Part shown: one piece after another, positions 13,031-20,403 of the stretch | Layout: every line of letters starts with the position of its first letter | Numbering within the stretch: position 1 is the stretch's first letter | Assembly: GCF_910579365.1 (NCBI RefSeq) | Contig: NZ_CAJTUX010000050.1 | Span: 1 to 20,403 of the forward strand | Length of the DNA: 20,403 bases | From: an uncultured Oscillibacter sp. | GTDB lineage: Bacteria > Bacillota > Clostridia > Oscillospirales > Oscillospiraceae | Direction of reading: 5' to 3' | The notes under the pieces: generated by a model | What the model saw: only the letters and a program-made list of their open reading frames with translations | What the model was told of the DNA's origin: nothing | Database searches by the model: none | Position numbers and translations under genes: made by a program

Positions 13031-16000
13031 ATGAGCACAGTTATGGAACAGAAAAACCTGCTTTTGCGCAGGCGGGAAGCGTTGAAAGGGGAGCTGGCGC
13101 AAACAGAGGCCGCTCTCTCGAAAAAGACGGAGATACGTATGCGGGCCAGCCGCGATTTTGCCGAAGCGGGGGCGCGGCGGGGAGAAGCGGGAACTTCGCT
13201 CCAGGAGCTCTGGCAGCTGGTGGAGAGCGCCGTCAGAGAGATCAAGGCCCTGCGTAAGGAGCGCGGGCGGCTCAGCAAAAGCCTGGAGGAGCTGGACGCG
13301 GAGCTGGCTCTTCTGGATCAGCTGCCCGCCGGAGAGATCGAGGAACCGCAGGCCTGGAAGGCGGGAGAGCCTGAAAAGCGGGCGGAACAGGCCCAAACGG
13401 CGGCGGGGAAAGCGCCGACCCGCCCCAGGCTCTCGTCCTATTTTCAAAGCCGCCTGGACAGCGTCCTCCAGCGTCTGGAGGCATACTACCCCGACCGCGT
13501 TATCCGCGACAGGATCGACCAGGCTCATGAGACGCTGGGCCGGGACCTGACCGATCTCTACAAACTGCTGGGCTATGCCAGCCGGAAGGAATTTCTGGAC
13601 GCCTACGGCTATCAGAGTCCTTCCGCGATTCAGGAGAGGCGCTCCACGGAGGATTCCACCGATGTTGTCAAGCGGAAAACCGAAAGCATCCTCCGCCGCC
13701 TGGAACAATACTATCCGGACCATGTGATTCCCGGACGCCTGGAGCAGGACCATAAGTCCCTCTCCAGCGATATCTCCGAGGTCTACCGCCTCCTGGGCTA
13801 CGAGAGCCGCGCGGAGTTTCTGAACGCCTACGGCTATACATACCAGCCATCCGTGGGCGGACGGCCCGCCCAGGACTTCCAGGCCATGCTGGACGCCTTG
13901 GCGGAAAAATACCGGGACCGGGAGAAGCCCACTGCCATGGGCGTGCTGCTCTTTGAGAACCCGGAGTACAAGGGGCCGCTGAAGACCCTCTCCAACAAGG
14001 CCCAGGAGCTTTTGGGCATGACGCTGGTTACATACCTCCGTTCCATCGGCGTCATGGCGGAGAAGGGCGCCCCTCGGGGCCGCTCCGCGCCCGCCGCCAG
14101 GCAGGAGGGGACCGCCTCCGTCGCCGGACTCTCTCCTGCGGCCACGGCCAGACTGAAAGACCTCTACCTGGGCTTGAATCCCCGGTTTTACGGGACCTTC
14201 GCGGACGCGGCGCGGAAGCTGGCTGGGCTGGAGGCAAGATGCACCAGAGGGCAGTACGCACGGTTCTGCATCACCGGAGCCGCGGACTGCCCCGCAGACG
14301 TGGAAATTCCCCAGGGCTTCCACTTCATCCAGGAGGGGGCCTTCCAGAATCAGCAAGGACTGGAAACCATCGTTTTGCCGGAGAGCCTGACCGAAATCCA
14401 GGCGTCGGCCTTCGAGGGCTGCACGCATCTGCGCCGGGTTATTCTCCCTGCCGGGCTGGAAACGGTGGAAGACCGGGCCTTTGGCGGCTGTACCGCTTTG
14501 GAAGAGGTGGATTTTCAGGGCGGTATTCCCCAGGTCAGTCCAAGCGCCTTTGAGGGCTCCGCTTACCGGTACACCCCGCCGGAGATTCCGGGAGACTCGG
14601 ACGGCCAGGACTTTACCTATACCTCCGCCGCCGGCGGCATCACCATCACCGGATACACCGGCACAGCGGAAGAGCTGGACATCCCCAGGACCATCCAGGG
14701 CGTCCCGGTGCGGATGATCGCCAAGGGCGCCTTCAGCGGCAACCGGAACCTGACCGAGGTCACCATGCCCGATACCATCCAGCGCGTCCAGGGTCTGGCC
14801 TTTGAGGGCTGCATCAGCCTGCGGAAGATTCACCTCTCCAACGCCATGACCAAGCTCATCAACACCACCTTCAACGGCTGTATCGGCCTGCGGGAGGTCA
14901 ACATCCCCGACGGCGTGACGGCCCTTCGGGAAAAAACCTTCAAGGACACCGCCTTGGAACGGGTCCACATCGGCAAGAGGCTGGAGACCCTGGACCCCGG
15001 CTGTTTCTTCCGGACCTATAACCTGGAGGACGGACGGAACAACCATCCCCAGGCCCTTTCGGAAATCACCGTCGACCCGGAGAACGTCCATCTCAAGGCG
15101 GAGATCCCCTTTGTGTTCTCCGCCGGCGGCAGAACCCTTTGCGCCTTCTTTGGCACGGGCCTCTGCGAGATTCCGGAGGGCGTGGAGCGCATCGGGCCCA
15201 ACGCCTTCGCCGGGCGGACCGGCCTGACGGACGTGGCCTTCCCCTCCACCTTGACTGAAATCGGAGAGCACGCCTTCTCTTATAGTCCCTCTCTGCGGCG
15301 GGTAGAATTTGGCGAAAACCTCCGAATCATCGGAAAATCTGCCTTTTACCACTGCGAACGTCTGAGCAGCGTCCTGTTCAGCGAAGAACTGGAGGAGATT
15401 GGGGACTGTGCGTTCCAAAACTGCCCCATCCACCTGGTCTCCCTGCCCTCCAGTCTGCGGAAGCTGGGGGAGGCCAGCTTTGACTGTCTCAGCAGCTATT
15501 ATGATTTCCGGGAGCATCCCCAGGAGCTGCGCATCGCCTCTGGCGGCCCCATCGAGGCGGACGGGGACGCGGTTTATCAGATTGAGGGTGGGGAAAAGAC
15601 CCTGCTCAGGATCTACGGCCCCCGGTTCCCCACCTATTACTATTACAATGAGGAGGATGAGGAGGACACGGTGGTTCTAACCCACTACACCGTAGCGGAG
15701 GGCACCACCGTGATCGACAGGGGGGCCTTTGAAAACCGCGGCGGCCTGATTTCCGTCACGCTTCCGGATTCCCTGCGGGAGATCGGGGACCGGGCATTTT
15801 ACGGCTGCAACAGGCTGGAAAGCATCCAGCTTCCCCATGGCCTGCGCTCCATCGGGGCAGAGGCGTTCCGGGGAACGGCCATCGGGGAGTTTGTGCTTCC
15901 GCCGGAGATTGCGGCCATCGGCGGCAGGGCCTTTGCAGGCAGAGAATACAGCGACGAAGCCGCTGTCCTGCGGAGCATTCAGGTTTCCGCCCAAAATCCG

Positions 16001-16717
16001 CACTTCCGGACCGAGGGCAACTGCCTCCTCCGGCGAAAGGAGGACGGGAGCTGGTCCCTGATGTCCGCTTTTGGGGAGGACGAGACGGTAACGGTGCCGG
16101 AGGGCGTCACCGAAATCGAGTCCCTGGCCTTTGACAGCCGGACGATGCAGGAGATCCGGATTCCATCCTCTGTCCGGGACATTGCCCAGGACGCTTTCCG
16201 CGAGTGCAAAGGTCTGCTCCGGCTGCGCCTGGAGTACGCTCAGCCGGAAAACGGCCGGAGCTGGGCGGTGTTTTACTTCCCGGAGTTTCAGAAGGAGGGG
16301 TACGACTATGACTCCTATTCCAGACGGAATCAGTATATGGACTGCATCCGCACCAACCGGGACGGTATCTTTGACGTGGTGAAGTACGACAGCCTGTTCC
16401 CCTCCATCCAGGAGTTCAAGGACCGGGTGCTGATTGCCACGGACCGCCTGAAATCCGCCGTCCAGCTGGTGCCGCTGTACCGGGACGAGTACCTGAACTG
16501 GCTGCGGGAGAACGCCGCTGGGGCGGTGGAGGTTGTCATTGAGTTTGACGATCTGGCAGGTTTGAACACCCTGGCGGAGCTGGGTGTGTTCACCGGGGAA
16601 AACATCGACGAAAGCATCGAGCTGGCGAACTCCGCCCGGAAGCCGGAAATCGTCAGTTATCTGATGAACTACAAAAATGCCCACATCGGCATTGGGGAGA
16701 CGGACTATGAGCTGTAA
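13031..16717 (+). CDS. Large BspA-type leucine-rich repeat protein with coiled coil and tandem helical repeats
   Basis: ATG 13031 (MSTVMEQKNLLLRRREALKG) has AGGAAAGGAAG upstream; the open extension to 12629 only shadows the XRE gene. The product is 1228 residues with no signal peptide. Residues ~5-97 form a coiled coil (ALRKERGRLSKSLEELDAEL). Residues ~143-194 and ~218-269 are tandem copies of a helical unit (RLEAYYPDRVI...LLGYASRKEFLDAYGY; RLEQYYPDHVI...LLGYESRAEFLNAYGY), with a diverged third copy at ~284-341. From ~428 to ~1065 run many BspA/LRR_5 repeats (LTEIQASAFEGCTHLRRVIL type), interrupted by inserts such as TYYYYNEEDEEDTV. The last ~130 residues are helical and ankyrin-like (LNTLAELGVFTGENIDESIE). 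It is likely a cytosolic recognition or scaffold protein, followed 15 bases later by the VWA gene. Confidence 0.9.
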   Translation: MSTVMEQKNLLLRRREALKGELAQTEAALSKKTEIRMRASRDFAEAGARRGEAGTSLQELWQLVESAVREIKALRKERGRLSKSLEELDAELALLDQLPAGEIEEPQAWKAGEPEKRAEQAQTAAGKAPTRPRLSSYFQSRLDSVLQRLEAYYPDRVIRDRIDQAHETLGRDLTDLYKLLGYASRKEFLDAYGYQSPSAIQERRSTEDSTDVVKRKTESILRRLEQYYPDHVIPGRLEQDHKSLSSDISEVYRLLGYESRAEFLNAYGYTYQPSVGGRPAQDFQAMLDALAEKYRDREKPTAMGVLLFENPEYKGPLKTLSNKAQELLGMTLVTYLRSIGVMAEKGAPRGRSAPAARQEGTASVAGLSPAATARLKDLYLGLNPRFYGTFADAARKLAGLEARCTRGQYARFCITGAADCPADVEIPQGFHFIQEGAFQNQQGLETIVLPESLTEIQASAFEGCTHLRRVILPAGLETVEDRAFGGCTALEEVDFQGGIPQVSPSAFEGSAYRYTPPEIPGDSDGQDFTYTSAAGGITITGYTGTAEELDIPRTIQGVPVRMIAKGAFSGNRNLTEVTMPDTIQRVQGLAFEGCISLRKIHLSNAMTKLINTTFNGCIGLREVNIPDGVTALREKTFKDTALERVHIGKRLETLDPGCFFRTYNLEDGRNNHPQALSEITVDPENVHLKAEIPFVFSAGGRTLCAFFGTGLCEIPEGVERIGPNAFAGRTGLTDVAFPSTLTEIGEHAFSYSPSLRRVEFGENLRIIGKSAFYHCERLSSVLFSEELEEIGDCAFQNCPIHLVSLPSSLRKLGEASFDCLSSYYDFREHPQELRIASGGPIEADGDAVYQIEGGEKTLLRIYGPRFPTYYYYNEEDEEDTVVLTHYTVAEGTTVIDRGAFENRGGLISVTLPDSLREIGDRAFYGCNRLESIQLPHGLRSIGAEAFRGTAIGEFVLPPEIAAIGGRAFAGREYSDEAAVLRSIQVSAQNPHFRTEGNCLLRRKEDGSWSLMSAFGEDETVTVPEGVTEIESLAFDSRTMQEIRIPSSVRDIAQDAFRECKGLLRLRLEYAQPENGRSWAVFYFPEFQKEGYDYDSYSRRNQYMDCIRTNRDGIFDVVKYDSLFPSIQEFKDRVLIATDRLKSAVQLVPLYRDEYLNWLRENAAGAVEVVIEFDDLAGLNTLAELGVFTGENIDESIELANSARKPEIVSYLMNYKNAHIGIGETDYEL

Positions 16718-16732
16718 GAGAGGAGAAACGCC

Positions 16733-18094
16733 GTGGACAAGCAGAAACGGGCGGAGGAGCTGGCCGTCCAGATTTTGAAATACGCCCGGAACGAGCTGCT
16801 GGTGGCCTTCCGGTTTCTGGATTTGGCCCTGTGCAAGCCGGAACTGCAAGAGGGGGGCCTGGAGACCCTCGGCATAGACGGGAAGTACCTCCGCTTCAAT
16901 CCGGATTATATATTTGAGCTTTACAAGCAGGGCGGCGGCGAGCTGAACCACAGCTGCCTCCACGCCATTTTCCACTGCGTGTTCAGCCATCCCTTTGTGA
17001 ACCCTGCCATCAACCGTGATCTATGGGACCTGGCCTGCGACATCGCGGTGGAGGGCATCCTCAGCGAGCTGAACATGAAGCAGCTGGAGACGCTGACCGG
17101 CTCCGCCATGGCGGTGGAGCTGGCGGAGCTGGGAAAGGATGGCAAGCTGACAGCGGAGCGGCTGTACAAGCGCTTCACGGACAAGCCCCTGTCCCCGGGG
17201 GAGTACCAGCGCCTTCGTGATTTGTTCCGCCGGGATGAGCACGGCCCCTGGTACGCGCCGCCTCAGCAAAGCGCAAGTGCCGGGACAGCGGGACAAGCCG
17301 GAACCACCGGGACGCCCGGCCAGTCCGGCGAATCCCAGGTGGATGGAGCGATGGGCGGCGGCCTTCAGGCCGAGTGGCAGGCCATCAGCCAGCGGGTACA
17401 GGTGGATTTGGAGACCGCCTCCCAGTCCTCCTGGGGGGACCGGGCCGCAAACCTCCTGCAAAATGTCCAGGAGGTGAACCGGGAAAAATACGACTATTCG
17501 GACTTCCTGCACAAGTTCGCCGTCCTGGGGGAGGATATGCAGATCAACGACGACGAATTTGACTACATCTTTTATACCTACGGCCTCCAGCTCTATCAAG
17601 ACGTGCCCCTCATCGAGCCGCTGGAGTACAAGGAGGTCAAAAAAATCAAGGATTTCGTCATTGCCATCGACACCTCCGGCTCCGTCCAGGGAGAGCTGGT
17701 GCAAACCTTCCTGACAAAAACCTACAACATCCTCGCCCAGCAGGAGAGCTTTTTCAGCAAAATCAACGTCCATATCATCCAGTGCGACGTGGAAATTCAG
17801 GAGGACCACAAGGTCACCTCCTGGGAAGAATTTCAGGACTTCCTCAAAACCATGGAGCTCAAGGGCTTCGGAGGAACGGACTTCCGCCCGGTGTTCCAGT
17901 ATGTGGACGAGCTGCGGCGGAAAAAGGAGTTTGACAACCTCAAGGGGCTGATCTACTTCACCGACGGCTACGGGACCTTCCCGGAGAAGAAGCCGGACTA
18001 CGACGCGGCCTTCGTCTTTATCGACGACGAATGCAGCCAGCCGGAGGTGCCGGTCTGGGCCATCAAGCTGGTTTTGCAGAAGGACGAGGTTTAA
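16733..18094 (+). CDS. VWA-like protein with His-rich metallopeptidase-type N-terminus (DUF2201-like)
   Basis: GTG 16733 is preceded by GAGAGGAG at 7 bases. The 453-residue protein matches the two-part architecture of DUF2201-type proteins. The N-terminal ~170 residues resemble a minimal metallopeptidase fold, with a conserved His cluster NHSCLHAIFHCVFSHP (H73, H77, H81, H86); the usual HExxH glutamate is replaced (HAIFH). A low-complexity Gly/Thr/Ser/Gln linker follows (~175-210), then a helical segment. The C-terminal VWA domain (~305-450) has a full MIDAS: DTSGS (313-317), GTD (381-383) and FTDG (409-412). In relatives this protein pairs with a MoxR-type AAA ATPase; none is visible in this window. 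Here its operon neighbours are LRR proteins on both sides, which may be its partners. Confidence 0.88.
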   Translation: MDKQKRAEELAVQILKYARNELLVAFRFLDLALCKPELQEGGLETLGIDGKYLRFNPDYIFELYKQGGGELNHSCLHAIFHCVFSHPFVNPAINRDLWDLACDIAVEGILSELNMKQLETLTGSAMAVELAELGKDGKLTAERLYKRFTDKPLSPGEYQRLRDLFRRDEHGPWYAPPQQSASAGTAGQAGTTGTPGQSGESQVDGAMGGGLQAEWQAISQRVQVDLETASQSSWGDRAANLLQNVQEVNREKYDYSDFLHKFAVLGEDMQINDDEFDYIFYTYGLQLYQDVPLIEPLEYKEVKKIKDFVIAIDTSGSVQGELVQTFLTKTYNILAQQESFFSKINVHIIQCDVEIQEDHKVTSWEEFQDFLKTMELKGFGGTDFRPVFQYVDELRRKKEFDNLKGLIYFTDGYGTFPEKKPDYDAAFVFIDDECSQPEVPVWAIKLVLQKDEV

Positions 18095-18111
18095 TTTTTG
18101 AAAAGGAGAAA

Positions 18112-19536
18112 ATGATTATATATTCTGGAATTTACGGAGAAAACGGAAGCTTCTTTGATACCACCGGCTCGAGCATAACGGAGACAGTACACAGTTATTC
18201 CCGCGGGAAAAACGTAACAGATGAGGTGATTCCCGACAGCGTTATTGCCATTGGCAAATGCACGTTTTATGGCCAAACGGAGCTGACCAGCATCACCTTC
18301 CCGGAAACGGTGAATACGATTGGCAGAGATGCATTTCGAGGCTGTACGGGCTTGACGGAGCTTCGGCTACCGTCGAGTCTTGTATCGTTGGGAAGCGGCG
18401 CGTTCGCAGACTGTACCGGTTTAGTCCGAGTGGAGCTGAATGGGGGCCAGATCGCAGGCGGCGCGTTCACTGGATGTGTGAATTTGCAGACGTTCCAGAT
18501 TGCTCCCGACTGCTCTCTGTGGGCAGAAGGGGCGGCGCTTCTTGATACCTCCAGAGATATGCCGACACTGTTGTGCGCCCCCACCGCAACCGGAGAGTAC
18601 CTGGTTCCGGAAGGCGTGGGGAAGCTGGCCGCCCGTGCGTTCGAGGGCTGTAAGGGACTGAAGCGCGTGGTTTTGCCCGACAGTGTGACGGCCATTGGCG
18701 AAAACGCGTTTGCAGAATGTTTTGATTTGGAAGAGGTCGTTCTTCCGGCAGGGCTGAAGAGCATCGCCAAAGAAACGTTCGACAGTTGCCATAAGCTGCG
18801 GCAGGTGAATTTGCCTGAGAGTGTGAAAAAAATCGGAGACCGGGCGTTTGCGGGCTGCGAATCTCTGGAAGTACTGGCTCTCCCGCCGAAGCTGGGCGAA
18901 ATCGGCGAGAATGCGTTTGACGGCTGTTGCCGAATGACGCTGGCTTCCTCCATTCAGGGCAGTTTGAAAAAATTGGGAACCAGGGCCTTTGCGGGCTGCG
19001 AGTCTCTGACTGTGCTGGTGATTGGAGCAAAAAAGACGGTGGAGCTGGGAAGTGGCGTCTTTGCAAGATGCAAAAAACTGCAAGAGGTGCGAGTGCTGAG
19101 TCAGGAAGCGAAAATCCACGCAAAATCCTGCGAGGATTGGGAGGGTGCGTTGGTTATGCCGTATATTGCCATCGGAGAACTGCCGGCGGCGTGCAAGGAA
19201 CACGCGGTTCTGGGCTTTGTCCGGCTGGACTTAGAGATGCGTTCGGCAAAGCCTCAGGCTGCTAAAAAAAGCAAAAAGCCCGAGACTTCGGAAACCCTTC
19301 GGGAGGACTACTGCAAGTACATCAAGGCCCAGAAGAAGAAGCTCTATCCTGCGGCCGTCGAGCATGAGGAGCTTTTGCAGCTCATGTTCACGGAAAAGAT
19401 GATTCCCCAGAAGGATATCGATCTGCTTCTGGAGGAGTGCGAAAAACAAAAGAACACCACCGCCAAGGTGGTAGTGCTGGAGTATGCCCACCAGAACTTT
19501 AAACCGGCGAATACCGACAAGAACTACAAGCTGTAA
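18112..19536 (+). CDS. BspA-type leucine-rich repeat protein, 474 residues
   Basis: ATG 18112 (MIIYSGIYGENGSFFDTTG) follows AAAAGGAG closely; the extension to 18031 overlaps the VWA gene and is rejected. About twelve BspA/LRR_5 repeats span residues ~50-340, e.g. VIAIGKCTFYGQTELTSITF, NTIGRDAFRGCTGLTELRL and KKIGDRAFAGCESLEVLAL. A charged Lys-rich linker (RSAKPQAAKKSKKPETSET) leads to a C-terminal helical domain beginning YCKYIKAQKKKLYPAAVEHE and continuing with MIPQKDIDLLLEECEKQ, which is shared with the 19584 gene and resembles the tail of the 13031 protein. No signal peptide or sorting signal is present, so it is probably cytosolic. It lies 17 bases after the VWA gene in the same operon. 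Its base composition looks more AT-rich than the 13031 gene. Confidence 0.88.
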   Translation: MIIYSGIYGENGSFFDTTGSSITETVHSYSRGKNVTDEVIPDSVIAIGKCTFYGQTELTSITFPETVNTIGRDAFRGCTGLTELRLPSSLVSLGSGAFADCTGLVRVELNGGQIAGGAFTGCVNLQTFQIAPDCSLWAEGAALLDTSRDMPTLLCAPTATGEYLVPEGVGKLAARAFEGCKGLKRVVLPDSVTAIGENAFAECFDLEEVVLPAGLKSIAKETFDSCHKLRQVNLPESVKKIGDRAFAGCESLEVLALPPKLGEIGENAFDGCCRMTLASSIQGSLKKLGTRAFAGCESLTVLVIGAKKTVELGSGVFARCKKLQEVRVLSQEAKIHAKSCEDWEGALVMPYIAIGELPAACKEHAVLGFVRLDLEMRSAKPQAAKKSKKPETSETLREDYCKYIKAQKKKLYPAAVEHEELLQLMFTEKMIPQKDIDLLLEECEKQKNTTAKVVVLEYAHQNFKPANTDKNYKL

Positions 19537-19583
19537 ATCGGGTGTTAAGCAATATAAGCAATATTTTATAGGAGGTATTTATC

Positions 19584-20384
19584 ATGAAAACTAAGCAGGA
19601 ATTTGTCATCACAAAAAAGGGCGTACTGACCAAATACAACGGCCCCGGCGGGGATGTGGTGATCCCGGAGGGCGTAAAGGCCATCGGGGAGCGCGCTTTT
19701 TACGGCTGCAAAAGCCTGAAAAGCGTAATCATCCCGGAGGGTGTGACGGAAATCGGCGGCTTTGCCTTTCGCGGCTGCACGGGATTGCGGAAGGTTGCAG
19801 TCCCCGAGAGCGTAAAAACGATCGGCAGATATGCCTTTGGCGACTGTAAGAGCCTGAAAAATTTGACCATTCCGGGAAGAGTGGAGGAAATCGACAAGTC
19901 AGCGTTTCACGACTGCGACTGGCAAATCGTTTTAACTGTGCCCAATTTCCCCATTTCAAAAATTCATAAGAGCTACAAAGAGAATGCATTTAATGGCTTT
20001 GTCAAAGCGTATCTGAAGAATATGGAGATGGATGAAGAGTTGAAAGCGGAGAATCTCCGGTATATCAAGAGCCAGAAAAAGAGCCTTGTGGCTTATACCA
20101 TTGGGGACAACGGCACGCTCCGCTTTCTCTTTGAGACAGGGACGGTGAAGCCGGCAGATATCGAGTGGATGTTACAAATGAGCCGTGGAGATGAAACAAA
20201 AGAGAAAATTATGAAATACAAAGCCCGTTACCTGGATTCGGCGGCCCCTGCGAAGAAAGCGACCCAGCCGCGCAAGACCGCGGCGCCCCGGAAGAAAATT
20301 CCCATAAACATCGATCCGGATTTTGACATTTCCCCAAAGGGCGTTCTGAGAAGCTGTACCAATAGGCTAAAACCGCTTGAGTAA
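19584..20384 (+). CDS. Short BspA-type leucine-rich repeat protein, 266 residues
   Basis: AGGAGG eight bases before ATG 19584 fixes the start (MKTKQEFVITKKGVLTKYNG). Residues ~5-125 hold about four LRR_5 repeats (KAIGERAFYGCKSLKSVII, TEIGGFAFRGCTGLRKVAV, KTIGRYAFGDCKSLKNLTI). Then comes the helical C-terminal module seen in the previous gene (LKAENLRYIKSQKKSLVAYT, ETGTVKPADIEWMLQMS) and a basic Lys/Pro/Ala linker (PAKKATQPRKTAAPRKK). The very end, DFDISPKGVLRSCTNRLKPLE, looks like the opening of a second module (compare EFVITKKGVLTKY at the N-terminus) that breaks off. The gene may therefore be truncated by recombination near 20345. It is the last gene of the operon inside the window, 47 bases after the 18112 gene. 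Confidence 0.85.
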   Translation: MKTKQEFVITKKGVLTKYNGPGGDVVIPEGVKAIGERAFYGCKSLKSVIIPEGVTEIGGFAFRGCTGLRKVAVPESVKTIGRYAFGDCKSLKNLTIPGRVEEIDKSAFHDCDWQIVLTVPNFPISKIHKSYKENAFNGFVKAYLKNMEMDEELKAENLRYIKSQKKSLVAYTIGDNGTLRFLFETGTVKPADIEWMLQMSRGDETKEKIMKYKARYLDSAAPAKKATQPRKTAAPRKKIPINIDPDFDISPKGVLRSCTNRLKPLE

Positions 20385-20403
20385 AGTGCTGAAAGCAGCA
20401 ATG

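Noticed and set aside
13010..15517. Long 835-residue open frame on the minus strand
   Set aside because: Antisense shadow of the GC-rich LRR gene with repetitive Gly/Gln/Val composition and no ribosome binding site. The same applies to the antisense frames at 2524-3483, 6147-7325, 9049-10317, 15677-16990 and 17021-17809.
13457..19900. Direct repeats across the LRR genes as a CRISPR or DNA-level repeat array
   Set aside because: The repetition is at protein level (LRR_5 and helical units) with diverged DNA and no constant spacer pattern.
1624..20384. Assignment to a named system (DISARM, Zorya, Dnd/Ssp, Ter)
   Set aside because: SNF2, ParB-like, VWA and kinase parts recall pieces of these, but the defining partners (methyltransferases, ZorAB, DndCDE/SspBCD, TerD, MoxR) are not in the window.
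1..20403. tRNA, rRNA, riboswitch or integrase gene
   Set aside because: None was recognised on either strand by eye; a tRNAscan or Rfam search would be decisive.

Overview
The window looks like a chromosomal accessory island from a GC-rich gut-type Clostridia, probably of the Oscillospiraceae / Flavonifractor-like group. This is inferred from a GC content that looks like the high fifties, AGGAGG-type ribosome binding sites with some GTG starts, BspA-type leucine-rich repeat proteins, and left-edge fragments resembling genes of Tn1549-like conjugative elements. I could not test the taxonomy.

Left edge (1-1620, minus strand): a scrapyard of decayed mobile-element genes. It holds fragments of three or four small conjugative-element proteins and a Phd/YefM-RelE toxin-antitoxin pair. 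The antitoxin runs in frame into the toxin start, and the toxin is broken by at least two indels and fused at its end to an unrelated C-terminus. No intact large gene lies here.

Region 1624-7424 (minus): a tight three-gene operon. In transcription order it encodes an 885-residue protein with two RNA polymerase alpha-CTD-like domains and a sigma region 4-like helix-turn-helix, a ParB-like protein, and an SNF2-family helicase. Divergent from it on the plus strand (7661-10383) are a 51-residue acidic protein and a protein ending in a DEDDh (DnaQ-like) exonuclease domain, split by a probable frameshift near 8555.

Region 10435-12384 (minus): a short Ser/Thr protein kinase-like gene (frameshifted at a six-base homopolymer), followed by a zinc-ribbon / one-TM / beta-helix protein (frameshifted near 11030). 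Divergent from these on the plus strand (12537-20384) are an XRE-type regulator, a 1228-residue BspA-type LRR protein, a VWA (DUF2201-like) protein with a His-rich metallopeptidase-like N-terminus, and two more BspA-type LRR proteins.

The best link between the units is a shared palindrome, TATGCAGNCNGCATA. It occurs twice between the divergent genes at 7.5 kb and once at 12.45 kb. Each copy abuts a TGGTWW hexamer followed 17 bp later by a -10-like hexamer pointing at a gene. This suggests that the helicase/ParB/alpha-CTD operon, the exonuclease operon and the XRE/LRR/VWA operon form one regulon, possibly controlled by the XRE protein. I read 1624-20384 as a candidate undescribed multi-component island. 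It combines sensing or signalling modules (LRR, kinase, VWA) with nucleic-acid-acting modules (SNF2, ParB-like, DEDDh nuclease). Its function in conflict or stress is inference, not shown.

Three genes in the middle carry single frameshifts. These may be sequencing errors, real decay, or switchable tracts, and they matter for whether the system is functional here.
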